From Gallionella sp. (GTDB lineage: Bacteria > Pseudomonadota > Gammaproteobacteria > Burkholderiales > Gallionellaceae), in assembly GCA_029850565.1 (NCBI GenBank), contig JARCRR010000148.1, positions 1-21,167 of the forward strand: a stretch of 21,167 nucleotides of DNA, given 5' to 3'. Numbering within the stretch: the first letter of the stretch is position 1; every line of letters starts with the position of its first letter. The position numbers and the translations under genes were made by a program. Below are positions 6,310 to 14,040 of the stretch, one piece after another. The notes beneath the pieces were generated by a model, which worked only from the letters and a program-made list of their open reading frames with translations, had not been told where the DNA came from and searched no databases.

Positions 6310-7626
6310 ATGAGTAATGCATCCCCCAAGATCGGTTTCGTCTCCCTCGGTTGCCCTAAGGCGACCGTGGATTCCGAGCACATCCTCACGCGTATGCGCG
6401 CCGAGGGTTACATCATCACGCCGAGTTATGAAGAGGCCGACTTGGTTGTGGTCAACACTTGTGGTTTTATCGATAGCGCGGTGGCGGAATCGCTGGAGGC
6501 CATCGGCGAAGCATTGCAAGAGAACGGCAAAGTCATCGTTACGGGTTGCTTGGGGGCAAAGGGCGACATCGTGCAGCAGACCCATCCCAAGGTGCTTGCC
6601 GTCACCGGTCCGCACGAGACCGAGGCGGTGATGAATGCGGTGCATCAGTATCTGCCCAAGTTGCACGATCCCTACACCGATCTCGTACCGCCGCAAGGCG
6701 TGCGCCTCACGCCGGAACATTTCGCCTACCTGAAGATATCCGAAGGCTGTAATCATCGCTGCACCTTCTGCATCATCCCTGCGTTGCGCGGTGACCTGGT
6801 GAGCCGTCCCGTACATGAGGTGATGGCGGAAGCGGAGAAGCTGGTCGAGGCGGGCGTGAAAGAATTGTTGGTCATCTCGCAAGACACCTCGGCCTATGGT
6901 GTGGATGTCAAATATCGCACCGGTTTCTGGAATGGTCGTCCGCTCAAGACGCGCATGACCGATCTAGCCGCAGCACTGGGTAATCTGGGTGTGTGGACGC
7001 GTCTGCATTACGTTTATCCCTATCAGAGCGTGGACGAAGTCATTCCTTTGATGGCGGAAGGCAAAATATTGCCGTACCTCGATATCCCGTTCCAGCACGC
7101 CAACGCACGCATCCTCAAAGCGATGCGGCGTCCGGCGAGCAGCGAGAATATGCTTAAGCGCATCCAGGGTTGGCGCAGCATTTGTCCGGACATTACTCTG
7201 CGCAGTACTTTCATCGTCGGTTTTCCCGGCGAGACGGAAGAGGAGTTCGAAGAGTTGCTCGATTTCATCGAAGCGGCACAGTTGGATCGCGTCGGTGCAT
7301 TCAAATATTCACCTGTAGAAGGGGCAGAGGCGAATGATCTGGCAGAGCACATCGACCCGGATGTACAGGAAGATCGCCTCGCACGTCTGATGTATCTACA
7401 AGAGGAGATCAGTGCGGAGAAGCTGGCGAAGAAGGTCGGCAAGACCATGCAGGTACTCATCGACGATGTGGATGAAGACGGCTCCGTTGGCCGCACGGCC
7501 GCTGATGCACCCGAGATCGATGGCTTGGTCTACATCGACGATGAAGAGCTGGAAGTAGGTGAGTTCGTTACTGTTCGAATAACCGATTCGGATGAGCATG
7601 ATCTGTGGGGAGAAGTCGTCAGGTAA
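6310..7626 (+). CDS. rimO: Ribosomal protein S12 methylthiotransferase RimO
   Basis: RimO, 438 residues, a radical-SAM enzyme with two iron-sulfur clusters. It adds a methylthio group to the conserved aspartate (Asp88/89) of ribosomal protein S12. The N-terminal UPF0004 domain carries three cluster cysteines (Cys15 in SLGCPK, Cys51 in NTCGF, Cys80 in TGCLG). The radical-SAM motif CNHRCTFC gives Cys147, Cys151 and Cys154. A C-terminal TRAM domain covers about residues 375-438. KATVDSE after the first cysteine and the short length favour RimO over MiaB. TAGGAA at 6298-6303 is well placed for the ATG at 6310. The stop codon overlaps the next gene's ATG by one base (TAATG), so it leads a four-gene unit. 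Confidence 0.95.
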   Translation: MSNASPKIGFVSLGCPKATVDSEHILTRMRAEGYIITPSYEEADLVVVNTCGFIDSAVAESLEAIGEALQENGKVIVTGCLGAKGDIVQQTHPKVLAVTGPHETEAVMNAVHQYLPKLHDPYTDLVPPQGVRLTPEHFAYLKISEGCNHRCTFCIIPALRGDLVSRPVHEVMAEAEKLVEAGVKELLVISQDTSAYGVDVKYRTGFWNGRPLKTRMTDLAAALGNLGVWTRLHYVYPYQSVDEVIPLMAEGKILPYLDIPFQHANARILKAMRRPASSENMLKRIQGWRSICPDITLRSTFIVGFPGETEEEFEELLDFIEAAQLDRVGAFKYSPVEGAEANDLAEHIDPDVQEDRLARLMYLQEEISAEKLAKKVGKTMQVLIDDVDEDGSVGRTAADAPEIDGLVYIDDEELEVGEFVTVRITDSDEHDLWGEVVR

Positions 7627-7958
7627 TGAGTACCGAGAATCCCTGCATGAGTTGCGGAGCATGTTGCGCCTACTACCGCATCTCGTTCTACTGGGGGGAA
7701 TCCAGCGAAGCACCTGGTGGTTTCGTCCCTATCGAATTCACCGAGAAGGTACACGAACACATGGTGTGCATGAAAGGCACCAACAACTATCCTCCGCGCT
7801 GCGCCGCATTGCGTGGCGAGGTCGGCAAGCGAGTCTCCTGCGCCATCTACGAAAATCGTCCCTCGCCGTGTCGTGAATTCAACGAATATGAGCTGGATGG
7901 CGCGCCCAACATGCGTTGCTTCAAACTGCGTGGCATCACACCGCCTGCTACAATCTAG
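7626..7958 (+). CDS. YkgJ family cysteine-cluster protein
   Basis: A 110-residue cytoplasmic protein with the CxxCxxCC cluster of PF03692 (NPCMSCGACC at the N-terminus). Other cysteines follow in MVCMKGT, RCAALRG, SCAIYENRPSPCREF and MRCFKLRG. The pattern suggests a zinc or iron-sulfur site; the biochemical role of the family is unknown. The ATG at 7626 shares one base with the rimO stop codon, which suggests translational coupling. An in-frame ATG at 7605 would add seven residues inside rimO and is less likely. crcB follows after three bases. Confidence 0.85.
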   Translation: MSTENPCMSCGACCAYYRISFYWGESSEAPGGFVPIEFTEKVHEHMVCMKGTNNYPPRCAALRGEVGKRVSCAIYENRPSPCREFNEYELDGAPNMRCFKLRGITPPATI

Positions 7959-7961
7959 ACC

Positions 7962-8345
7962 ATGACTCTCTATGCCTTTCTTGCGATTGGGATCGGTGCG
8001 GCCATCGGTGCATGGCTGCGTTGGGGCTTGGGTCTGTGGCTTAATCCCGCTGTCCCCGAGTTGCCGCTGGGTACGCTCTCTGCCAACCTCGTCGGTGGTT
8101 ATCTCATCGGTCTCGCGGTCGCCTTCTTCATGCAGCATCCCGGTGTGTCACCAGAGTGGCGCCTGCTCATCATCACAGGGTTCTTGGGTGGTCTCACCAC
8201 CTTTTCTACCTTTTCGGCAGAGACTGTCACGTTGCTGATGCGCGGACAGTATGCGTGGGGTACTGCCATCATCGCCGCGCACTTGGGGGGATCACTGTTA
8301 ATGACGGTATTGGGTATCCAGACGTTCAAGTGGCTGCAACAATAA
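7962..8345 (+). CDS. crcB: Fluoride channel CrcB/Fluc
   Basis: A 127-residue, four-helix membrane protein of the CrcB/Fluc family. These form dual-topology dimers that let toxic fluoride leave the cell. Hallmarks are GAAIGAWLRWGLG in helix 1, GTLSANLVGGYLIG in helix 2 (with the pore asparagine) and TGFLGGLTTFSTFSAE in helix 3 (the central sodium-binding break and phenylalanine box). Length is normal. It starts three bases after the YkgJ gene, and its stop sits within the ribosome-binding region of the next gene. No fluoride riboswitch could be recognised in front of it, which fits its position inside an operon. Confidence 0.93.
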   Translation: MTLYAFLAIGIGAAIGAWLRWGLGLWLNPAVPELPLGTLSANLVGGYLIGLAVAFFMQHPGVSPEWRLLIITGFLGGLTTFSTFSAETVTLLMRGQYAWGTAIIAAHLGGSLLMTVLGIQTFKWLQQ

Positions 8346-8355
8346 GGAGCACAGC

Positions 8356-8673
8356 ATGAAAAGCGTGTATCTCAAGTTCTATCTGACCGAGGGGCAACGG
8401 CATAACAGTAAATTGTTATACGAATGGATTCTGGAGGAAGCCAAGAAGCTGAACTTGCCGGGTGGTTCGGTGTTTCGTGCAGTCGCTGGTTTCGGACGGC
8501 ATGGGCATCTACATTCAGATACTTTCTTCGAGTTGGGCGGAGAGTTGCCGATGCAGGTTGAGTTCGTATTGAGCTCGGAGCAAGCGGAAAGGCTCATCGT
8601 CGCCTTGAACGATGAGAAGATAAAACTTCCTTATGTGAGTTACGCGGTTGAATACGGCGTGACGGGCGGCTGA
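8356..8673 (+). CDS. DUF190 family (PII-like fold) protein
   Basis: A 105-residue protein of the DUF190 family (PF02641), small soluble proteins with a GlnB/PII-like ferredoxin fold often encoded next to crcB. Visible features are an N-terminal strand (VYLKFYLTEGQRH), a helix (LLYEWILEEAKKL), a GSVFRAVAGFGRHG turn typical of the family, and PMQVEFVLSSEQAERLI. A strong AAGGAG (8344-8349) lies six bases before the ATG and overlaps the crcB stop. Its molecular function is not established. A regulatory or accessory role to the fluoride channel is inferred from gene neighbourhood only. Confidence 0.85.
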   Translation: MKSVYLKFYLTEGQRHNSKLLYEWILEEAKKLNLPGGSVFRAVAGFGRHGHLHSDTFFELGGELPMQVEFVLSSEQAERLIVALNDEKIKLPYVSYAVEYGVTGG

Positions 8674-8698
8674 CGAGTAACGTGCTGCTCGCCAGCCG
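8667..8698. terminator. Hairpin between convergent DUF190 and H1-like genes
   Basis: CGGCTGACGAG (8667-8677) and CTCGCCAGCCG (8688-8698) form an 11-base stem with one mismatch and a 10-base loop. It overlaps the DUF190 stop codon and lies seven bases from the stop of the convergent gene. No T-run follows on either strand, so intrinsic termination would be weak; it may protect 3' ends. Confidence 0.45.
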
Positions 8699-8704
8699 GA
8701 TGAC

Positions 8705-9124
8705 TTACTTGCCAGTCAAGAACTCGTCGATCTCGATCTCTGCCGCGATCCAATAGCCCATCGCGCCACCGGCAAATCTATTCTTTTCAGCCAAATAATA
8801 AGCAGCGTCTTGAATCATACGATAGCGCTCTTCAGCCGATGGTGCCGGAGAAGCTTTAGCGACAGTCGCTTTCTTGGCGGCTACTTTCTTTGGTGCAGCC
8901 GCTTTAGGCGCAACTGCTTTCTCGGTTGTCTTGGCAACTTTTTTCACAGCAGGTTTTTCTGCTGCCTTCACAGTTGCGGTTGTCGTTTTCTTTGCTGTCG
9001 TTTCCTTCGCAGTCGCCTTTGCGGTGGCGGCGACCTTCTTCTCAGTCGTTGCGGCAGCGGTTGTCTTCGCGCGAGTCGTCGCGGGTTTCTTGGCTGTTGT
9101 AGCCGGAGTCTTCGTTGTTGCCAT
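8705..9124 (-). CDS. Histone H1-like Ala/Lys/Thr-rich protein with C-terminal DUF2934 domain
   Basis: A 139-residue protein in two parts. Residues 1 to about 95 are a low-complexity basic tail of Ala, Lys, Thr and Val with repeated KK, TAK and AAPKK units, like bacterial histone-H1-like (HctB/AlgP-type) tails that bind DNA without sequence specificity. Residues from about 96 (SAEERYRMIQDAAYYLAEKN, then FAGGAMGYWIAAEIEIDEFL) match DUF2934, a short helical domain of unknown function. The ATG at 9124 is chosen because AAAGG sits eight bases before it; a GTG at 9130 is possible. A role in nucleoid compaction is inferred from composition. The mirror-image long open frame on the other strand is an artefact of this composition. 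Confidence 0.75.
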   Translation of the reverse strand: MATTKTPATTAKKPATTRAKTTAAATTEKKVAATAKATAKETTAKKTTTATVKAAEKPAVKKVAKTTEKAVAPKAAAPKKVAAKKATVAKASPAPSAEERYRMIQDAAYYLAEKNRFAGGAMGYWIAAEIEIDEFLTGK

Positions 9125-9268
9125 GATCACTACCTTTCAAGATTTACATTCCAATACACGGGCAGGTTGCAGAAAATGATTTCTCCACAGCTATCCCTGC
9201 TTGCGGCGCGGGATTCTACACTTAAGCGATTACGTATGTTGTTGAATAATACGAATTAGCACTTCTTG

Positions 9269-9278
9269 TTTGTACAAA
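9269..9278. other. Perfect 10-base palindrome in the H1-like gene upstream region
   Basis: TTTGTACAAA lies in the 174-base gap between the Crp/Fnr stop and the H1-like gene start. It could be an operator or part of a weak hairpin after the regulator gene. Nothing else certain is seen in this gap; TAGAAT on the minus strand, followed by a GC-rich stretch, is a possible -10 for the H1-like gene. Confidence 0.2.
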
Positions 9279-9298
9279 AACAACAGAAATCTGGAATT

Positions 9299-9964
9299 CT
9301 AAAGAGTGGCAAATCGACTAAGTGCGGAGCGGTCGATGATCTCGATGTGTTCGCGTCCCAAGAGCAACCATCCTTGATCGGAAAAGCCTTTCAACAAGCG
9401 ACTGACCATCTCGCGTGCACTGCCGAGCTCGTCTGCTAATGCTTGATGTGTCGAATGGATGGGGCTTTCCTTCGTGATGAGAAGCGCGGCAAGACGTTGA
9501 TCCAGCTTCTGGAATGCAACCGCTGAGACCAGTTGCATCAGGTCGGTGAGTCGGTCTGAAAAGAGGTGGAACACATAAGTGCGGAAACTGGATTGGTTCT
9601 CGAGCAAGGCATGGAAGGCGGTTGCAGGTAACAACACCATTTCGACATCTTGCTCACAGATGCCCCTGGCTTGGTAGCGGGTGTGGCCAAGCAGGCAACT
9701 GCTGGTGAGGATGCAACTTTCTCCGGGGATGACACGGTAGAGCTGCAACTCCCGTCCATTCGCTGCGGCTTTGATGACGCGCAAGCTACCGGAAAGAATC
9801 AGCGGGAACCCTTGGCAAGCTTGATTCTCGTCAAATACGACAGTAGCTGCGGGGAGCGACATCACCATCGCATGCGACAGCAGGTCATCCAACTTGGATA
9901 CTGGCAACTTGGCCAGCATCGGATAGTGCTGCAATAAGCGAAGACGTGCGTCGTTGGAGAGCAT
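9299..9964 (-). CDS. Crp/Fnr family transcriptional regulator
   Basis: A 221-residue regulator with an N-terminal cyclic-nucleotide-binding-like beta-roll (about residues 20-120, with FPLILSGSLRV and GRELQLYRVIPGESC) and a dimerisation helix (about 125-155). A C-terminal winged helix-turn-helix has its recognition region at about 173-192 (HQALADELGSAREMVSRLLK). It lacks the N-terminal cysteine cluster of Fnr and the CRP cAMP residues I would look for. It has Cys84 and Cys90 in GESCILTSSCLLGH, a pattern I recall from a subgroup of Crp/Fnr proteins; a redox or sulfur sensing role is only a guess. The start has no Shine-Dalgarno, and TATAAA directly abuts the ATG. The target genes are unknown: the neighbours are lysS upstream and the H1-like gene downstream, on the same strand. 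Confidence 0.85.
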   Translation of the reverse strand: MLSNDARLRLLQHYPMLAKLPVSKLDDLLSHAMVMSLPAATVVFDENQACQGFPLILSGSLRVIKAAANGRELQLYRVIPGESCILTSSCLLGHTRYQARGICEQDVEMVLLPATAFHALLENQSSFRTYVFHLFSDRLTDLMQLVSAVAFQKLDQRLAALLITKESPIHSTHQALADELGSAREMVSRLLKGFSDQGWLLLGREHIEIIDRSALSRFATL

Positions 9965-9992
9965 TTATACAGTTCGCACAGCGATTCGTTCG

Positions 9993-10030
9993 CCCTCTCG
10001 CCCGCTTGCGGGAGAGGGGTGGGGAGAGGG
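9993..10030 (-). repeat. C-rich palindromic intergenic repeat, copy 2 (after lysS)
   Basis: On the minus strand this reads CCCTCTCCCCACCCCTCTCC and continues CGCAAGCGGGCGAGAGGG, with an imperfect hairpin (CCCTCTC...GAGAGGG). It shares the CCCTC-CCCCACCC-TCTCCCG core with the repeat at 3543-3577. It lies in the 101-base gap between lysS and the Crp/Fnr gene and may separate them transcriptionally, though no T-run follows. Confidence 0.55.
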
Positions 10031-10065
10031 GAACGAGCACGGATGCATCATGGGGTCTACGCTTG

Positions 10066-11568
10066 TTACTCTGGCCGCATGTGCGGAAACAGGATCACAT
10101 CGCGGATGCTGGCGCTGTCGGTGAGTAGCATCACCAGTCGGTCGATACCGATACCTTGGCCGGCCGTGGGTGGCAGGCCGAATTCCAACGCGCGCACGAA
10201 ATCGCCATCCTTGAACATCGCCTCCTCATCGCCTGCTTCTTTGGCGGCGACTTGCGCATCGAAACGACGTTCCTGATCTTCTGCATCGTTCAATTCGGAG
10301 AAGCCATTGGCGATCTCGCGCCCGACGATGAATAGTTCGAAACGCTCGGTGATCTCCGGGCGGGCATCGCTGCTGCGTGCCAGCGGGGAGACTTCGACCG
10401 GATAGTCGATGATGAAGGTCGGTTCGAACAGATGTGCTTCAGCCAATTCCTCGAACAGGGAAAGTTGGAGTCCGCCGACCGCGTCTTTCGGATTCCATTT
10501 GGCCTTGAGGTCTTTCAGTTGATTGACCAAGAACGTGCGGTCATTCAATTGGGCGTCCGTGAATTGAGGATGATATTTCTGGATGGCTTGAACCATGGTC
10601 AAACGATGGAAGGGCTTGCCTAGATCGAGCTCTTTGCCTTGGTAGGTGATAAGGGTTGTCCCCAACACCTTGGTGGCGACTTCGCGGAACAGTTTCTCGC
10701 TGAAATCCATCAGGTATTTGTAATCGCGATACGCCTCATAGAATTCCAGCATGGTGAATTCCGGGTTGTGGCGAGTGGAGAGGCCTTCGTTGCGGAAGTT
10801 GCGGTTGACCTCGAACACCTTCTCGAATCCACCGACCACCAGGCGCTTCAGATACAGCTCTGGCGCGATACGCAGGAACATCTGCATGTCGAGCGCATTG
10901 TGATGGGTGACGAATGGCTTGGCCGATGCGCCGCCGGGGATAGGGTGCATCATCGGTGTCTCGACCTCGAGATAACCGTGGCGAATGAAAAATTCACGGA
11001 TCGCCTGAATGATCTTGGTGCGCGTCATGAACACCTTGCGCGAATCCTCATTGGTGATGAGATCGAGATAGCGCTGGCGATACTTCTGTTCTTGGTCGGT
11101 CAGGCCGTGGAACTTTTCCGGCAGCGGACGCAGCGCTTTGGTCAATAGACGTACTTGAGTGACACGCACAGACAGTTCATTTGTTTTTGTTCTGAACAAC
11201 ACACCGACCGCGCCGAGGATGTCGCCCAAGTCATAGTGTTTGAACTCTCCATGCGCTTCTTCACCGACGTTATCGTTGCTCAAGAAAAGTTGGATGCGTC
11301 CGCTCATGTCCTGCACGGTGGCGAAGCTCGCCTTACCCATCACGCGCTTCAACATCATGCGGCCGGCGACAGACACATGGATGGGTGTCGATTCCAGTTC
11401 GTCGTGCGTCAGGTGACCATACAGTTTGTGCAGATCATCGGCCAGATGCTCACGCTTGAAATCGTTGGGGAAGGCGACACCTTTCTCGCGGATCGCTTTC
11501 AGTTTGGCGCGACGCTCGGCAACGATCTGGTTTTCGTCTTGTACGGGAAGTGTTTGTTCAGTAGTCAT
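10066..11568 (-). CDS. lysS: Lysyl-tRNA synthetase, class II
   Basis: A 500-residue class II lysyl-tRNA synthetase (E. coli LysS is 505). It charges tRNA-Lys with lysine using ATP. The N-terminal OB-fold anticodon-binding domain (about residues 60-150) includes VAGRMMLKRVMGKASFATVQ. Motif 1 lies around the HGYLEVETPMMHP segment. Motif 2 is VFEVNRNFRNEGLSTRHNPE. Motif 3 at the C-terminus is GQGIGIDRLVMLLTDS, with the terminal FPHMRPE. It lies 15 bases after prfB on the same strand, the conserved prfB-lysS arrangement, and is probably cotranscribed with it. Confidence 0.97.
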   Translation of the reverse strand: MTTEQTLPVQDENQIVAERRAKLKAIREKGVAFPNDFKREHLADDLHKLYGHLTHDELESTPIHVSVAGRMMLKRVMGKASFATVQDMSGRIQLFLSNDNVGEEAHGEFKHYDLGDILGAVGVLFRTKTNELSVRVTQVRLLTKALRPLPEKFHGLTDQEQKYRQRYLDLITNEDSRKVFMTRTKIIQAIREFFIRHGYLEVETPMMHPIPGGASAKPFVTHHNALDMQMFLRIAPELYLKRLVVGGFEKVFEVNRNFRNEGLSTRHNPEFTMLEFYEAYRDYKYLMDFSEKLFREVATKVLGTTLITYQGKELDLGKPFHRLTMVQAIQKYHPQFTDAQLNDRTFLVNQLKDLKAKWNPKDAVGGLQLSLFEELAEAHLFEPTFIIDYPVEVSPLARSSDARPEITERFELFIVGREIANGFSELNDAEDQERRFDAQVAAKEAGDEEAMFKDGDFVRALEFGLPPTAGQGIGIDRLVMLLTDSASIRDVILFPHMRPE

Positions 11569-11583
11569 GATGGTTCTCGAAAG

Positions 11584-12688
11584 TTAAACGCCTTGTTTCA
11601 AACTGGCTGCGATGAAGTCATCGAGGTCGCCGTCCAATACGGCTTGGGTATTGCCGACCTCATGATTGGTACGTAAATCTTTGATACGGGATTGATCGAG
11701 CACGTAGGAGCGGATCTGGTGGCCCCAGCCGATGTCGGACTTGGTGTCTTCCAGCGCCTGCTTCTCGGCATTGCGCTTGCGCAATTCCTCTTCGTACATG
11801 CGCGACTTCAGCATGGACATGGCCTCGGCGCGGTTCTTGTGCTGCGAACGGTCGCTCTGGCATTGCACCACGATGTTGGTCGGGATGTGGGTGATACGCA
11901 CCGCCGAATCGGTCTTGTTGATGTGCTGGCCGCCCGCGCCGCTTGCGCGATAGGTATCGATACGCAGGTCGGCGGGGTTGATGTCCACTTCGATGGAATC
12001 GTCCACTTCGGGATACACGAACACGCTGGAGAAGGAGGTGTGGCGACGATTGCCGGAGTCGAATGGTGATTTACGTACGAGGCGATGCACGCCAGTCTCG
12101 GTGCGCAGATGTCCGTAAGCATACTCGCCGGTGATCTTGAGGGATGCGCCCTTGATACCGGCGACTTCCCCGTCGGATTGCTCCAGCACTTCGACTTGGA
12201 AGCCTTTGCGTTCGCAATAGCGCAGATACATGCGCAACAGCATGGAGCCCCAATCCTGCGCCTCGGTTCCACCTGAGCCGGCTTGGATATCGAGGAAGCA
12301 GTTGTTGGCATCCAATTCGCCGGAGAACATGCGACGGAACTCCATATCGGCGACGATCTTCTCTGTCTGCGCGATGTCATCAATGATGCTGTACAGGCTG
12401 TCGTCGTCGTTTTCGGCGAGTGCCATTTCAACCAGTTCAGAATTGTCGTTGAGCGACTGCTCGACTTTTTGCAGATTGAGGACGACGCCTTCCAGCATCT
12501 TGCGCTCGCGTCCCAGATCTTGCGAACGTTTGCTGTCCTGCCATACGGCTGGGTCTTCGGCTAATACGACGACTTCGGCGAGGCGGTCTTGCTTGCCATC
12601 GAAGTCAAAGATACCTCCGAAGTTCGATATTGCGGGTGCGGAGGTCTTGGATCTTGTTGGTTAATGCGTTGAGCTGTTCGGCTTCCAT
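11584..12688 (-). CDS. prfB: Peptide chain release factor 2 (programmed +1 frameshift)
   Basis: RF2 recognises UGA and UAA stop codons and triggers peptide release. The gene needs a +1 frameshift. The first frame starts at ATG 12688, runs 27 codons (MEAEQLNALTNKIQDLRTRN, then IELRRYL) and meets an in-frame TGA at 12607-12605. Skipping one T continues as DFDGKQDRLAEVVVLAEDP to the stop at 11584. The product is about 367 residues (E. coli 365). The SPF codon-recognition tripeptide (RKSPFDSG, about residues 207-209) and the GGQ catalytic motif (GAGGQHINKTDS, 252-254) are intact. A caller that ignores the frameshift would start at the ATG at 12498 and lose 63 residues. lysS follows 15 bases downstream. 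Confidence 0.96.
12604..12619 (-). promoter_or_regulatory. prfB programmed +1 frameshift site
   Basis: Minus-strand sequence CGGAGGTATCTTTGAC: a Shine-Dalgarno-like GGAGG three bases before the slippery CTT, then the in-frame TGA followed by C. This matches the classical RF2 autoregulatory site. Low RF2 slows reading of TGA and favours slipping from CTT to TTT, which restores full-length synthesis. Confidence 0.95.
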
Positions 12689-12723
12689 TTTCTGAGTTCT
12701 ATACGCTGCTTGGAAAGGTCGCG

Positions 12724-12729
12724 ATTATA
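12724..12729 (-). promoter_or_regulatory. -10 promoter element for prfB-lysS
   Basis: Minus-strand TATAAT, in GTGTATAATCGCG, lies 35 bases before the prfB ATG in the 81-base gap after the MgtC/DUF4010 gene. No clear -35 is seen at 16-18 bases. It would give a leader of about 28 bases and separate prfB-lysS from the upstream recJ unit. Confidence 0.5.
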
Positions 12730-12769
12730 CACTGCCCAAGTGCTTCGACGCGGTCGCAGAAGCGGCGAC

Positions 12770-14032
12770 TTAAAGCAGGAGCAAGCCGATGAGGACTCCG
12801 CTGGCCATGGCAAGAAAACCGACTGCGATATGCTTGGCAAGGGCAACGCCGCCAATGGATGCGGCCATGCCGAATTTGAACACCATGTTGGAGATGAAGG
12901 CGAGTGAGATGGAGGTGACAGCCTGATCACTGCTGAGTTTTTGCAGATTGAACAGGCGCAAACTGGACAGCGCGATGGCATCCATATCGGTCAAGCCGGA
13001 GACGATAGCGACGATGTACAAGCCGCCGCTGCCTGCCACATCGGAAAGCCAGGCCGCACAGAGCAATACGACTACGAACAGCAGACCGAAGCCGAGCGCG
13101 GCATGGATCTCGGTCGGGTTAGAGGTTTCCGGCATAGGCAACTCGCCTGTGTTTCGCAGGCGCTTCCAGTTGAACAGTGTGGCGGTTAGGCCGAACAGCA
13201 GTCCCAATCCCATCACGGGCGCAAGTTGTTGGAGGATGTTCGGCGAGACGATTCCGCTCACCACGATGAGGCGCACCAGCACGACCTGACTGGCGATCAG
13301 GATGACCACGGCAGACAGACGGAGCATGCCATCGTTGAGTTTGCTGTGTTTGGCGTAGAGCATGGTCGTTGCGGTGCTCGACACTAGGCCCCCGAGGAAG
13401 CCCAGCAAGGGTGCACCATAGCTTTGGCCGGTCCAGCGCAATGCCACGTATCCCGCCAAACTCAAGCCGGAGATCAGCACCACCATCATCCACGCCTGAT
13501 AAGGATTAAAGGCCTCGTATGGCCCGTAGTTCTGATCGGGCAGGATGGGCAGGATGACGAAACTCAGTACCGAGAATTGCAGAATGGAAACGAGGTCACG
13601 GCGGGTGAGTTGTTGGCTCATACCCTGCAGTTCCGGTTTGAAATAGAGCAGGGTGGTCGTGGCGATGGCCAGCATCACTGCAAGTTTGGACATACCAAAC
13701 CATACCAATACGCCAAGCCCGTAACAGATCAATAGGGCAGCGACCGTGGTGGTGCCGGGATCGTTGTTTTCGGTGGGGGTGTTGATATAGGCAGCGATGA
13801 TCATTCCGGCAACAGCCAGCAGACCGGCGATCATCAACCAAGGTGAACCGCTCTTTGCGGCCAGAAGGGCAATCAGTGTGCCGAACAGAGAGACTAGGGC
13901 AAAGGTGCGCAATCCGGCTTTGGCGGAAGGGTTGCGCTCACGCTCCAATCCGATCAGCAAGCCGATGGCGAGGCTGGTCAGGAACAGGGGAAGTGATTCG
14001 ATGCCATTTTCTTGGAACGAACTAATGTCCAT
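12770..14032 (-). CDS. MgtC/SapB-DUF4010 family membrane protein
   Basis: A 420-residue inner-membrane protein with about 11-12 hydrophobic segments. The N-terminal part has the MgtC/SapB signature (IGLLIGLERERN, then AGLRTFALVSLFGTL). The remainder resembles DUF4010 (LGFLGGLVSSTATTMLYAKH and VSGLTDMDAIALSSLRL). MgtC proteins are tied to magnesium limitation and ATP synthase regulation, but the function of the long MgtC-DUF4010 type is unknown. AGGTGA lies just before the ATG at 14032. It starts eight bases after the recJ stop, so it is probably the second gene of a recJ unit. Confidence 0.82.
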   Translation of the reverse strand: MDISSFQENGIESLPLFLTSLAIGLLIGLERERNPSAKAGLRTFALVSLFGTLIALLAAKSGSPWLMIAGLLAVAGMIIAAYINTPTENNDPGTTTVAALLICYGLGVLVWFGMSKLAVMLAIATTTLLYFKPELQGMSQQLTRRDLVSILQFSVLSFVILPILPDQNYGPYEAFNPYQAWMMVVLISGLSLAGYVALRWTGQSYGAPLLGFLGGLVSSTATTMLYAKHSKLNDGMLRLSAVVILIASQVVLVRLIVVSGIVSPNILQQLAPVMGLGLLFGLTATLFNWKRLRNTGELPMPETSNPTEIHAALGFGLLFVVVLLCAAWLSDVAGSGGLYIVAIVSGLTDMDAIALSSLRLFNLQKLSSDQAVTSISLAFISNMVFKFGMAASIGGVALAKHIAVGFLAMASGVLIGLLLL

Positions 14033-14040
14033 TATTCACC

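Noticed and set aside
6163..6882. 239-codon minus-strand frame opposite rimO with an INTD/VHPW tail
   Set aside because: The body is the antisense shadow of rimO and the tail comes from the dispersed CACGGAT repeat; no domain is recognisable.
7626..7961. Fluoride riboswitch upstream of crcB
   Set aside because: The region is coding for the YkgJ protein and no crcB-motif sequence could be recognised by eye.
8810..9259. Plus-strand Cys/Arg/Gly-rich or Ala/Val-rich frames opposite the H1-like gene
   Set aside because: Mirror of a low-complexity Lys/Ala/Thr coding region; such antisense frames arise from codon composition.
9993..10030. Possible CRISPR-like or tandem array in the C-rich repeats
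   Set aside because: Only two copies, 6 kb apart and in opposite orientation, with no spacers and no cas genes.
10639..11148. 169-codon plus-strand frame opposite lysS
   Set aside because: Shadow frame opposite a conserved tRNA synthetase; no motif or plausible ribosome-binding site.
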